64,000 nucleotides of DNA from Palsa-948 sp964481195 (GTDB lineage Bacteria; Bacteroidota; Bacteroidia; Palsa-948), in NCBI GenBank assembly GCA_964481195.1, contig CAYZTB010000002.1, positions 1 to 64,000 of the forward strand, read 5' to 3'. Positions 36,777-44,675 of the stretch are shown here, piece by piece. A program made the translations under genes and the position numbers. Each line of letters starts with the position of its first letter. Position 1 is the stretch's first letter. The notes under the pieces are model-generated. The model was given only the letters and a program-made list of their open reading frames with translations, did no database searches and was not told where the DNA came from.

Positions 36777-37397
36777 TTGAAAAACAAGATTCTTGTTTCG
36801 ATCATTTATGTTTTGTGTTTTACTATTAGCAACTCAGGATTTGCGCAAACAGATTCGGTCGAGTCCTTAAAAAGAGGAATAGCCCAATACAACGAAGGTA
36901 ATTTTGAAGGCGCTGAAATTTCGCTTAACAAAGCTGTTGAGCTTAATTCGCAAGACCCTGAAGCTTTTTTCTATCTAGCAGAAGTTGCTTTTATTTTAAA
37001 TGAGCAGAAAAAAGCAATGGAGAATTACAATAAATCCATTGAGCTGAAAGTAAAAAATCCACGCGCATTTAAGGGCAGAGGTAGGGTGAAAGCTAAGTTG
37101 GGAGATTATTTTGGCTCAATAGAAGATTTCACAAAAGCAATTGAATTTGACTTGGCTTACGTTGACGCTTTTTTTAACAGAGGAATTTCCTATTTAAATC
37201 TTAAAGACTACAAAGCATCAATCACTGATTTTTCTAAAGTCATAGAATTAAGTCCAAAAGATTATCAGGCTTACGAGCAACGTGGGCTTGCTAAGTTTAA
37301 GATTAACGACTTAAAAGGAGCTTGCTCGGATTGGAGCAAGGCTGGAGAGTTAGGTTATTTCAAAATTTACGACACCATCAAAAAGAATTGTAAATAA
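36777..37397 (+). CDS. Exported TPR protein
   Basis: 206 residues starting at a TTG (36777), chosen because it gives a full signal peptide (MKNKILVSIIYVLCFTISNSGFAQ). About five tetratricopeptide repeats cover ~30-200, with units like AFKGRGRVKAKLGDYFGSIEDFTKAIEFD. TPR arrays bind protein partners. The C-terminal GACSDWSKAGELGYFKIYDTIKKNCK is the usual closing helix of Bacteroidota periplasmic TPR proteins. Its stop overlaps the ATG of the SiaC-like frame by one base, so the two are probably translationally coupled. Confidence 0.88.
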   Translation: MKNKILVSIIYVLCFTISNSGFAQTDSVESLKRGIAQYNEGNFEGAEISLNKAVELNSQDPEAFFYLAEVAFILNEQKKAMENYNKSIELKVKNPRAFKGRGRVKAKLGDYFGSIEDFTKAIEFDLAYVDAFFNRGISYLNLKDYKASITDFSKVIELSPKDYQAYEQRGLAKFKINDLKGACSDWSKAGELGYFKIYDTIKKNCK

Positions 37398-37764
37398 TGA
37401 AACCACTTTATATTGAATCAGAAGGGGATGTTTCCCCAGCTATTATTTTAGATAATGAAAAAATATTTTCTCAATAAAAGGCTGGTCTCATCCTGAAGAT
37501 GCTGTAAAAATGTTTGAGCCGGTTCTTTCATGGATTAACTCATATGTAGAAACTCCAAATCCTAAAACAGAATTTCATTTCGATTTAAATTATTTTAACA
37601 CGTCTTCCGCAAAACAACTTTTTAAAATAATAACATCATTAACTGTTTTGGAAGATAAAGCAATAATTTACTGGCATTACGAAAAGCTAGATGAAGATAT
37701 GCTTGCTTCTGGAGAGAGGTTTGAAAAAATAACCTCTGTGCCTTTCCGGTATGTAGCTAGCTGA
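37397..37764 (+). pseudogene. SiaC-like (DUF1987) regulatory protein, frameshifted by one base
   Basis: The ATG at 37397 opens MKPLYIESEGDVSPAIILD and stops after 26 codons at a TAA. Adding one A to the six-A run at 37458-37463 joins it to the next frame, giving NEKNIFSIKGWSHPEDAVKMFEPVLSWI and a complete ~122-residue protein. The restored protein has the DUF1987/SiaC features: xxGxSxPEDAxxFYxPVLxWI, LNYFNTSSAK (the Ser/Thr phosphosite region), and IIYWHYEKLDEDMLASGERFEKI. SiaC is the phosphorylatable partner of SpoIIE-type phosphatases (SiaA) and the kinase SiaB. It lies tail-to-tail with such a phosphatase, overlapping it by 8 bases. The frameshift may be a real mutation or a sequencing error in a homopolymer. 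Confidence 0.85.
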
Positions 37765-39898
37765 TTTTTATTCCTATTACTAACACATCGTCCAGTTGAG
37801 CGTACTCTCTTTTCCATTCCGTAAAATCAGTTTCAATTTTTTCTTTTTGTATTGTGCTTTTTAGCAACCCAACATTTGCCATTAGCAACTTCATCCTTTG
37901 TGTGCTATAATTTCTTCCATTTTCTCCTCCTCGTTGATCAGCAAAACCATCGGAGGTTAAGAATATTGTAGTTCCTTTTGCGGGCGAAAAAGTTTTTTCT
38001 GAAAAAGTAAATTCATTTTTATTTTTAAATGCACCCTTGGGGCCAAAGGCACTACCTATCGAGTGGATATCACCTTTTATTTCTTCCAACATATTATTGC
38101 ACACCACATATAAGGAATGATTAGCCCCCGCAAATGTTACACTTCCTTTATTGAATAAACATACGGAAACATCCATGCCATCATCTTGTGCTCTTGAATC
38201 TTGATGCAGTGCTTGAATTACTCCATCATTTAATCTATCTAATATCTCGCCAGGTTGGAAGATCTTTTTTTCGTTTACTATTTCATTTAATAAGGTATTG
38301 CCAATCATACTCATAAATGCTCCTGGAACACCATGACCAGTACAATCAGCAACTACTACGATAGTTTTATCTCCTTGTGTAGACAGCCAATAAAAATCTC
38401 CACTAACAATTTCGAGCGGTCGGAAAAACACAAAATGTTCATTCAGCGCTACTTTTAATTCTTCCGTTGATGGGAGAATTGCATCTTGGATTTTCTTAGC
38501 ATAGTTGATGCTATCGGTGATGTGTTTATTTTTTTGATCTACCACTATTTTTTGTAATTCAATTACTTGTTTTTGCTTCCGAGTAATACGCAAGCGGTTA
38601 AAAATAAATACAGTGAATAGTATCGCCATTAGTAAACCAATTCCTATGGACCAAGAAATGACCTGTTGTCTCTTACGTTCTTCCTCTGCGATAGCTAATT
38701 CTTTTTGATGATCTGCATCTTTGAGTACCTGTTGTTTGTCGTAATCATATTTCAGCTGTTGTTGAATGGTAGACCTTTGATTTTTTTCATTCACGAGACT
38801 GTCACGCATTTTTAGATTTAGTTCATGCATGACCAACGCATTTTTATAATCGCCCGTTGATTTATAAACTGAGTACAGCAATTGAGAGGCGCGTTTGATA
38901 TTGTCTGGAGAACCTGTTGCTCTAGCAGAATTCATTGCTTTATGTCCACATTCGAGAGCCAAATAATTTTCATTTTTATTGAGAAGTACAGTACCTATAT
39001 TTACGAGCGCTGATGTATAGTTAATCCGATCTCCAGATTCTTGCGATAACGAAGCACTTTCTTCAAAATATCTCAGCGCTTTGTCAAGGTTGTGTTCTAC
39101 ATTGAAGTAGATCGAACCCATGTTATTAAGCACAGTTGCAATGCCTTGTTTGTGTTGGAGTTGCCTAAAAAGAGATAAACTGCGATTGTAATAAAGCATT
39201 GCCTTAATGGTATCATTAGCAAAGTGATGGATCTGTCCTATATTGTTTAACAAAAAAGCCTTCCCCATTTCGTCATTAATTTTTTCCGCGCTCTCCAGGC
39301 CCATTGAGTAATACTTCAGCGCCTGCTCCGGAATTCCCTGCTGTAAGTATATGAGCGAAATATTATTGAGCGATACGATATAACCCGGAACATCATTAAT
39401 TTCATCACGCATCTTCAAGCTTTTATTAAAGTATTCCAATGCCAAGGAGATATCCCCCTGAAGTCTGCATAATTCCCCCAGATTATTTAGTGATTCAGCA
39501 ATCCCTAGCTTATCGTTTGTTCTTTCTCTGATCTCCAGGCCCATCTTAAAAAAATGCACAGCATTTTCTGAAACACCCTTTTGCCAATAATAATATCCTA
39601 TATTATTCAACGCAAGCGCTTTCTTGTTGAGTATGTATGTAAAAATTTTTGGATCGTTCAAAGCAGCCGATTGGTGTAACAACTTCTCTGCAAGTTTTAC
39701 CGCAGGTTTAGCATATGATAAGATATCTTGCTCATCACAGTTTTCGCTTAAGATAACTAACAGATTTAGTTTAACAGAGTCTTGTGTAGTTTTTTGAAGC
39801 AAATTGGTCAGAGAGTCAATATTATTTTGACTAAATGCGTTAATCGAACCAAAGATAATAATGAGGAAGTAGACAAAAGAAAGTGTTAATATTTTCAT
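37757..39898 (-). CDS. TPR sensor with membrane helix and SpoIIE/PP2C phosphatase
   Basis: 713 residues. Signal peptide (to ~23, ending INAFSQ), about seven TPR repeats (~50-350, with NNLGELCRLQGDISLALEYFNKSL), coiled coil (~385-415), one membrane helix (~417-437, ISWSIGIGLLMAILFTVFIF), a linker HITDSINYAKKIQDAILP and the phosphatase (~490-712). Metal-site motifs: VVADCTGHGVPGAFMS, DGMDVSV and TSDGFADQRGG. The TPR part should be periplasmic and the phosphatase cytoplasmic. SpoIIE phosphatases usually dephosphorylate a small partner protein; the adjacent SiaC-like gene is the natural candidate. No promoter box is visible directly upstream. Confidence 0.93.
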   Translation of the reverse strand: MKILTLSFVYFLIIIFGSINAFSQNNIDSLTNLLQKTTQDSVKLNLLVILSENCDEQDILSYAKPAVKLAEKLLHQSAALNDPKIFTYILNKKALALNNIGYYYWQKGVSENAVHFFKMGLEIRERTNDKLGIAESLNNLGELCRLQGDISLALEYFNKSLKMRDEINDVPGYIVSLNNISLIYLQQGIPEQALKYYSMGLESAEKINDEMGKAFLLNNIGQIHHFANDTIKAMLYYNRSLSLFRQLQHKQGIATVLNNMGSIYFNVEHNLDKALRYFEESASLSQESGDRINYTSALVNIGTVLLNKNENYLALECGHKAMNSARATGSPDNIKRASQLLYSVYKSTGDYKNALVMHELNLKMRDSLVNEKNQRSTIQQQLKYDYDKQQVLKDADHQKELAIAEEERKRQQVISWSIGIGLLMAILFTVFIFNRLRITRKQKQVIELQKIVVDQKNKHITDSINYAKKIQDAILPSTEELKVALNEHFVFFRPLEIVSGDFYWLSTQGDKTIVVVADCTGHGVPGAFMSMIGNTLLNEIVNEKKIFQPGEILDRLNDGVIQALHQDSRAQDDGMDVSVCLFNKGSVTFAGANHSLYVVCNNMLEEIKGDIHSIGSAFGPKGAFKNKNEFTFSEKTFSPAKGTTIFLTSDGFADQRGGENGRNYSTQRMKLLMANVGLLKSTIQKEKIETDFTEWKREYAQLDDVLVIGIKIS

Positions 39899-40109
39899 TT
39901 TATCTAAAAATTCGCTGCTTATCGCGCTGTTCTATTGGCAACGGATCAAAGAGTAGGTGAATTCGCTCGCAGTTATCGAAAGAATTATGAAATCTCTTGA
40001 CCTTATACCCCGTCCGTGACCAAGGAATGATTTTACTGCTATGAATAAATGCCCGCTGTTGAAGAAGAAACTGGAAGTAAGAAAAGTATAGTTGGTTCAT
40101 CTATAAACT

Positions 40110-41291
40110 TTATTCAAATGCGCTTATGCCAGTCACATCATGTCCGGTAATTAATAAATGAATATCATGTGTGCCTTCGTATGTAATTACAGATTCTAAA
40201 TTCATCATGTGGCGCATGATTGGATATTCGCCAGTAATTCCCATTGCACCGTGAATTTGCCTTGCTTCTCTTGCTATTTGCAAAGCCATGTTTACATTAT
40301 TTCTTTTTGCCATTGATATTTGCTGTGGCGTTGCTTTACCCTCATTTTTCAAAACCCCTAATCTCCAGCAAAGCAGTTGCGCTTTGGTGATCTCCGTAAT
40401 CATTTCCGCTAATTTCTTTTGAGTAAGCTGAAATCCACCAATAGGTTTTCCAAACTGAATTCTTTCTTTAGAATATCGTAGCGCAGAGTCGTAACAATCT
40501 AACGCAGCTCCAATGGTTCCCCAAGCAATCCCGTAACGCGCAGAGTTTAAACATCCCAGCGGACCTTTAAGCCCTTTTATATTTTGGAAAATATTTTCTT
40601 TTGGAACTTTTACATTATCAAACACAAGCTCCCCAGTTGCAGAAGCTCTCAAACTCCATTTGCCATGAGTTTCTGGAGTTGTAAATCCTTTCATTCCTCG
40701 TTCAACAATAAGGCCTTGAATTTCTCCTTGTTCATTTTTTGCCCACACAACGGCAATATCTGCAAATGGAGAATTGGAAATCCACATTTTAGCACCGTTC
40801 AAAATAACATGATCTCCTTTATCCTTGAAGTTGGTAAGCATACCATTTGGATTTGAACCATGATCCGGTTCAGTTAATCCAAAGCATCCCATCATTTCTC
40901 CCTTTGCTAATTTTGGTAAATATTTTTTCTTTTGTTCTTCACTACCGTAAGCATAAATAGGGTACATCACCAACGAGCTTTGTACAGATGCAGTAGAACG
41001 CAACCCGGAATCTCCCCTTTCTAGCTCCATCATTATTAAGCCATAAGATATTTGATCCATTCCAGCGCCACCATATTCAGTAGGAATGTATGGTCCAAAT
41101 GCACCAACTTCTGCCAATCCTTTAATCCATTGTTTTGGGAATTCTGCTTTTTGACAGGCTTCTTCAACTATTGGAGATACTTCTTTTTTAACCCAAGCTC
41201 TTGCGGTATCTCTAACTAATTTATGTTCATCGGTTAATAGCTCATCAACTAAGAAATAGTCGTGGTACTGAAAATTATCCGCTTTAGCCAT
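40110..41291 (-). CDS. gcdH: Glutaryl-CoA dehydrogenase-like acyl-CoA dehydrogenase
   Basis: 393 residues, cytoplasmic FAD enzyme. Family members oxidise and decarboxylate glutaryl-CoA to crotonyl-CoA in lysine and tryptophan breakdown. FAD and substrate motifs include GCFGLTEPDHGSNPNGM, MWISNSPFADIAVVWAK and the C-terminal RQIHGAMGITGEYPIMRHMMNLESVITYEGTHDIHLLITGHDVTGISAF. The catalytic base is Glu372 in YEGTHDIH, placed as in glutaryl-CoA dehydrogenases; LRSTASVQSSL is also typical of that subgroup. No other pathway gene is adjacent. It is divergent from the cytochrome-like lipoprotein operon. Confidence 0.9.
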   Translation of the reverse strand: MAKADNFQYHDYFLVDELLTDEHKLVRDTARAWVKKEVSPIVEEACQKAEFPKQWIKGLAEVGAFGPYIPTEYGGAGMDQISYGLIMMELERGDSGLRSTASVQSSLVMYPIYAYGSEEQKKKYLPKLAKGEMMGCFGLTEPDHGSNPNGMLTNFKDKGDHVILNGAKMWISNSPFADIAVVWAKNEQGEIQGLIVERGMKGFTTPETHGKWSLRASATGELVFDNVKVPKENIFQNIKGLKGPLGCLNSARYGIAWGTIGAALDCYDSALRYSKERIQFGKPIGGFQLTQKKLAEMITEITKAQLLCWRLGVLKNEGKATPQQISMAKRNNVNMALQIAREARQIHGAMGITGEYPIMRHMMNLESVITYEGTHDIHLLITGHDVTGISAFE

Positions 41292-41319
41292 ATTAATAAT
41301 TATTTAAATAGAATTTGAG

Positions 41320-41327
41320 CAAAAATA
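41320..41327 (-). promoter_or_regulatory. Putative -7 box TATTTTTG for the acyl-CoA dehydrogenase gene
   Basis: On the minus strand TATTTTTG lies 28 bases upstream of the ATG at 41291 and fits TAnnTTTG. Confidence 0.45.
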
Positions 41328-41380
41328 GATAAATTGACCTACTTATACGTAATGATGGAACGGATTTTGTAAGATATATT

Positions 41381-41388
41381 TACATTTG
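41381..41388 (+). promoter_or_regulatory. Putative -7 box TACATTTG for the lipoprotein/YceI/DUF5777 operon
   Basis: TACATTTG lies 16 bases before the ATG at 41405 and is identical to the box at 6524. Confidence 0.55.
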
Positions 41389-41404
41389 CGTCAATATATA
41401 TACC

Positions 41405-41770
41405 ATGAATAAAAAAGCACTCCTTTTAGCGTATAGCTTAATTATTACACTGTTAGCTGTTTCAATATCATCTTGTGTTAAAGATGCAGCAAGATTGGAG
41501 CAGATAAATCCATGCGATAGTATTGAAGTTAAATATCAAACTGTAATAAAGCCTATGTTGCAAACCCAATGTGCAATAGCTGGCTGTCATGACGGAGGCA
41601 ATGCCCTAAATAATTTAAACGTGTATGCCGAATTAAAAGCCCTTGCCGATAATGGAAAGTTAAAAGAACGGGCAATTACAAAAAAAGATATGCCTCAAGC
41701 AGGCCCTATGCCAGACTCACTTATACAAAAGTTAAATTGTTGGTTAGAGGCGGGTGCTCAGAATAATTAA
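41405..41770 (+). CDS. Lipoprotein with cytochrome c-like CX4CH motif
   Basis: 121 residues. Lipoprotein signal with lipobox SISSC (cysteine ~residue 24). The mature part contains IKPMLQTQCAIAGCHDGGNALNNLNVYAELKALADNG, in which C-AIAG-CH has four residues between the cysteines instead of the usual two for covalent heme. The surrounding pattern and the C-terminal MPQAGPMPDSLIQKLNCWLEAGAQN (possible axial-ligand Met) fit small periplasmic cytochrome c-like domains of Bacteroidota. Heme binding is therefore likely but not certain. It is first in an operon with YceI and DUF5777 genes (24 and 4 bases apart). Confidence 0.8.
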   Translation: MNKKALLLAYSLIITLLAVSISSCVKDAARLEQINPCDSIEVKYQTVIKPMLQTQCAIAGCHDGGNALNNLNVYAELKALADNGKLKERAITKKDMPQAGPMPDSLIQKLNCWLEAGAQNN

Positions 41771-41794
41771 GTTGCCTTATAAAAATCTAAGAAA

Positions 41795-42346
41795 ATGAAA
41801 GTAAAACATCTCATATTATTTATAGCCTTTTTGTTTTTGGGTTCTTTGCTAAATGCTCAGATCTATTTAGGCAAAACCTGTAATATAAAAATATTCTCTG
41901 ACGGACCCATAGAAGATATTGATGCAGCTAACACTTCATCAAAACCCATTCTTAATATAGCATCCAATTCCATAGCTATAAAAATTACCATCAAGGGGTT
42001 TACGTTTGAAAAGAAATTAATGGAGGAGCATTTTAATGAGAAGTATATGGAGAGCGATAAATACCCGTATGCAACTTTTTCAGGAAAAATAAATGAGACT
42101 GTAGATTATTCAAAAGATGGAAGTTATAAAGTAACAACTACCGGAAAGTTAAACATCCACAATGTTGAGAAAGAAAGAACACTAGATGGGGTAGTCACTA
42201 TTAAAGGAGGAGAAATAACTCTTGAAACTAAATTTATTGTAGCCTTAAAGGAACATGAAATAGAGATTCCAACTTTGGTTGCACAAAACATTGCAGAAAA
42301 TATAGAGGTTACACTTAAGTCTACTTTAACTGAATACAAAAAATAA
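41795..42346 (+). CDS. YceI-family periplasmic lipid-binding protein
   Basis: 183 residues with a signal peptide (MKVKHLILFIAFLFLGSLLNAQ). YceI proteins are lipocalin-like barrels that bind polyisoprenoid or other amphiphilic ligands. Family features: ISNSIAIKITIKGFTFEKKLMEEHFNEKYMESDKYPYATFSGKI, and VTTTGKLNIHNVEKERTLDGVVTIKGGEI. In this cluster it sits between a cytochrome-like lipoprotein and a DUF5777 barrel protein, so an isoprenoid-quinone-linked redox role is possible but unproven. Confidence 0.92.
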   Translation: MKVKHLILFIAFLFLGSLLNAQIYLGKTCNIKIFSDGPIEDIDAANTSSKPILNIASNSIAIKITIKGFTFEKKLMEEHFNEKYMESDKYPYATFSGKINETVDYSKDGSYKVTTTGKLNIHNVEKERTLDGVVTIKGGEITLETKFIVALKEHEIEIPTLVAQNIAENIEVTLKSTLTEYKK

Positions 42347-42350
42347 TTAT

Positions 42351-43298
42351 ATGAAATTTATTCTTGCTTTTACGCTTAGCATTTTCACACTATCTGCTAT
42401 CGCTCAAGATGACCTTCTCAATATGCTAGATTCGGTAGCCCCACAAAAAAAAGAACACAAAACTGTTACCGCTACATTTAAGACCACAAAAATTATCAAC
42501 CTTCAATCTTCTCAAACGGTAGGCAAGGGCGAGCTTGACTTTCGAATTACACATCGATTTGGGAATATTGGTAAAGAAAGTCAAGGAGGTATTCATACGC
42601 TTTATGGCTGGGATGCCATATCCGATGTACGTTTTTCGTTTGATTACGGCATTACTAAAAAACTTCAAGTAGGTATAGCGCGAAACAAGCAACGGGAAAA
42701 CTTGGACGGTTCTTTGAAGTGGAGATTGATGGAGCAAACGCTTGATAATAAGGTCCCTATTACTATTTGTGCCTATGGAATAGCGTCCTTAACACCTATG
42801 CTAAAACAGCAATTTTATTCAGGAGCCGATACAAATTGGGTAAATGATTCAGCAAAATTTATTCATCGCATGGTGTATACTTCGCAACTAGTTTTTGCTC
42901 GTAAGTTTTCTAATTGGCTTTCTATAGCAGTGGCTCCAACCTATACACATCGTAATTATGTGTTAGCAAACATTAACTCTTCAAATGGAGCGGTTGATGA
43001 AAATGATCTCTTTTCTGTAGCTGCTGGCGTACGGCTTAAAGTGAGTCGTAGCGTTTCGCTTTTAGCAGATTATTTTTATGTTATTTCTGATTTCAGAAAA
43101 GATAATCCTACCATGCCACACTATAACCCATTAGCAATAGGTATAGAAATAGAGACCGGAGGTCATGTGTTTCATCTGAACTTTACAAATGCTTCCGGCA
43201 TAATAGAAAACAGCCTTATACCAAACACAACCGATACTTGGAGTCGAGGAGGGTATAAGTTTGGGTTTAATATATCTAGGGTGTTTCAGTTGAATTAA
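42351..43298 (+). CDS. DUF5777 family outer-membrane beta-barrel protein
   Basis: 315 residues with a signal peptide (MKFILAFTLSIFTLSAIAQ). Beginning with INLQSSQTVGKGELDFRITHRFGNIG and GGIHTLYGWDAISDVRFSFDYGITKKLQVGIARNKQRENLDGSLKWRLM, it shows the DUF5777 pattern of amphipathic strands with a likely barrel in the outer membrane. Ends FGFNISRVFQLN. It starts 4 bases after the YceI gene. These three families recur together in Bacteroidota; their joint function is not established. Confidence 0.85.
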   Translation: MKFILAFTLSIFTLSAIAQDDLLNMLDSVAPQKKEHKTVTATFKTTKIINLQSSQTVGKGELDFRITHRFGNIGKESQGGIHTLYGWDAISDVRFSFDYGITKKLQVGIARNKQRENLDGSLKWRLMEQTLDNKVPITICAYGIASLTPMLKQQFYSGADTNWVNDSAKFIHRMVYTSQLVFARKFSNWLSIAVAPTYTHRNYVLANINSSNGAVDENDLFSVAAGVRLKVSRSVSLLADYFYVISDFRKDNPTMPHYNPLAIGIEIETGGHVFHLNFTNASGIIENSLIPNTTDTWSRGGYKFGFNISRVFQLN

Positions 43299-43354
43299 TA
43301 CTTTTTAGAGCCCTATAAAGCTACTCACATCGGTTTCAAACAACCAATTAATAT

Positions 43355-43362
43355 TATATTCG
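43355..43362 (+). promoter_or_regulatory. Putative -7 box TATATTCG for tRNA-Leu
   Basis: TATATTCG lies 16 bases before the tRNA 5' end, at the distance expected for a tRNA promoter. It supports the idea that TAnnTTCG is used as well as TAnnTTTG in this genome. Confidence 0.55.
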
Positions 43363-43378
43363 CAGCGATATTTTTAAT

Positions 43379-43463
43379 GCCGAAGTGGCGGAATTGGTAG
43401 ACGCGCTGGTCTCAAACACCAGTGGGCTTAACACCTGTACGAGTTCGACTCTCGTCTTCGGTA
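43379..43463 (+). tRNA. tRNA-Leu (anticodon CAA)
   Basis: 85 bases folding as a class II tRNA with a long variable arm. Acceptor stem GCCGAAG / CTTCGGT (the first pair is a G-U wobble), D arm with GGTAGACGCG, anticodon stem CTGGT / ACCAG with loop CTCAAAC, giving anticodon CAA for UUG codons. The T arm contains GTTCGACTC. The discriminator is A73, and the CCA end is not encoded. The sequence closely resembles bacterial tRNA-Leu. Confidence 0.96.
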
Positions 43464-43538
43464 CATTAAAAAGTAAAGATTACTTAGTTTTTTAATTATA
43501 ATAAATATAAACCTAAGCCTCATAACCTTAAACCCTCT

Positions 43539-44231
43539 ATGAACAGTAAACACCTTTTTTTAATCCCAGGTATTGCGCTTTTAAGCCTATCAGCATGTGA
43601 AGGACAAAAGAAAAAGCAAGACAAAAATGTATTAGCTACTCAACTAGATTCCGTTAGTTATGGAATTGGTTTAAGTATTGGCCAAAATCTTAAAAAAGAT
43701 AATTTGGTTGATATTAGTGCCGAACAAATTGCAAATGGAATTAAAGCAGTTTTTAGTAATGACAGCAGTCTTTTAAAAATTCAAGATGCACAAATGACCA
43801 TTCAAAAATACATGCAGGGAAAATCTGCTGAGAAAGGCAAAGTTAATTTAGATAAAGGACAAAAAGGTTTAGCAGACAACAGTAAAAAAACTGGCGTAGT
43901 GACTCTTCCAAGCGGGCTACAATACATTATTATAAAAGAAGGAACAGGAGCAAAGCCATTGGCTACCGAAACGGTTTCAGTACATTATCATGGAACGTTA
44001 ATAGATGGAACTGTGTTTGATAGTTCCGTTCAGCGCGGTCAGCCAGCACAGTTTGGAGTATCACAAGTAATTCCGGGATGGACCGAAGCACTTCAATTAA
44101 TGCCGGTTGGTTCTAAGTGGAAATTATGGATTCCTGCTAACCTTGCTTACGGAGAGAGAAGTCCGGGTAGCCCAATTGGCCCAAATGAAATGTTGATTTT
44201 TGATGTGGAACTACTTTCGATAGAAAAATAA
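43539..44231 (+). CDS. FKBP-type peptidyl-prolyl isomerase lipoprotein
   Basis: 230 residues. Lipoprotein signal with lipobox LSAC (cysteine ~residue 20). An N-terminal dimerisation domain (~33-95, QLDSVSYGIGLSIGQNLKKDNLVDISAEQIANGIKAVF) as in FkpA/Mip is followed by an FKBP domain (~118-228) with ETVSVHYHGTLIDGTVFDSSVQRGQPAQFGVSQVIPGWTEALQLMPVGSKWKLWIPANLAYGER. Active-site aromatic residues (Tyr in VHYHG, Phe in TVFDSS, Trp in PGWTEAL) are present. It should help fold envelope proteins. It ends at the bidirectional terminator shared with ybeY. Confidence 0.94.
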   Translation: MNSKHLFLIPGIALLSLSACEGQKKKQDKNVLATQLDSVSYGIGLSIGQNLKKDNLVDISAEQIANGIKAVFSNDSSLLKIQDAQMTIQKYMQGKSAEKGKVNLDKGQKGLADNSKKTGVVTLPSGLQYIIIKEGTGAKPLATETVSVHYHGTLIDGTVFDSSVQRGQPAQFGVSQVIPGWTEALQLMPVGSKWKLWIPANLAYGERSPGSPIGPNEMLIFDVELLSIEK

Positions 44232-44240
44232 AAAATACAA

Positions 44241-44290
44241 GAGAGGATTATTTACTATTTCAATAGCTTCAAATAATAATCCTCTCTTTT
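44241..44290. terminator. Bidirectional terminator between convergent FKBP and ybeY genes
   Basis: A perfect 12-bp inverted repeat, GAGAGGATTATT (44241-44252) and AATAATCCTCTC (44275-44286), with a 22-base loop. T-rich stretches follow on the plus strand (44287 on) and on the minus strand (before 44241). The right arm lies inside the last codons of ybeY, encoding EDYYLK. Confidence 0.8.
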
Positions 44291-44668
44291 TCTCATTTCC
44301 CTTTTTTTAGCAGCAGATTTGTCTTTGTATCCACAAAGGTGTAGGATGCCGTGAATCATTACCCTGCTTAATTCATTTTCAAAAGTAACAGAATATTTTT
44401 TTGCATTTTCTTTTACGCGAGGAATGCTGATGAAAATTTCTGAAGAAAGCTCCTTGGATGGATATTGAAATGTAATAATGTCAGTTAGTGTATTGTGTTT
44501 AAGAAATTTTTTGTTTATAGCCAATAAAAATTTATCTGAACAGAACGTGAAGCTAATTTCTCCAGCTTTCTTTTTTTCTTTCGCTATCACAGAAAGAAGC
44601 AGCTTGGAAACTTTAGACTTTTGCTTTAGAGAAAAGCGAATATCAGTCGTAGAAAAATGTAGAGGCAT
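44255..44668 (-). CDS. ybeY: rRNA maturation endoribonuclease YbeY
   Basis: 137 residues. YbeY is a zinc enzyme involved in 16S rRNA 3' processing and ribosome quality control. The motif RVMIHGILHLCGYKDKS supplies the first two zinc histidines (HxxxH). The third ligand, normally His in GYDH, is not present here, where Lys-Asp follows GY; as I recall, this GYKD form is common in Bacteroidota. Also visible is LTDIITFQYPS. It is last in an operon of four, 7 bases after accC, and its 3' end forms one arm of the terminator. Confidence 0.93.
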   Translation of the reverse strand: MPLHFSTTDIRFSLKQKSKVSKLLLSVIAKEKKKAGEISFTFCSDKFLLAINKKFLKHNTLTDIITFQYPSKELSSEIFISIPRVKENAKKYSVTFENELSRVMIHGILHLCGYKDKSAAKKREMRKREDYYLKLLK

Positions 44669-44675
44669 ACGTAAA

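Noticed and set aside
39900..40100. 66-codon minus-strand open frame between the phosphatase and acyl-CoA dehydrogenase genes
   Set aside because: No domain or signal peptide is recognisable and the sequence could be chance; a remnant of an old gene cannot be excluded.
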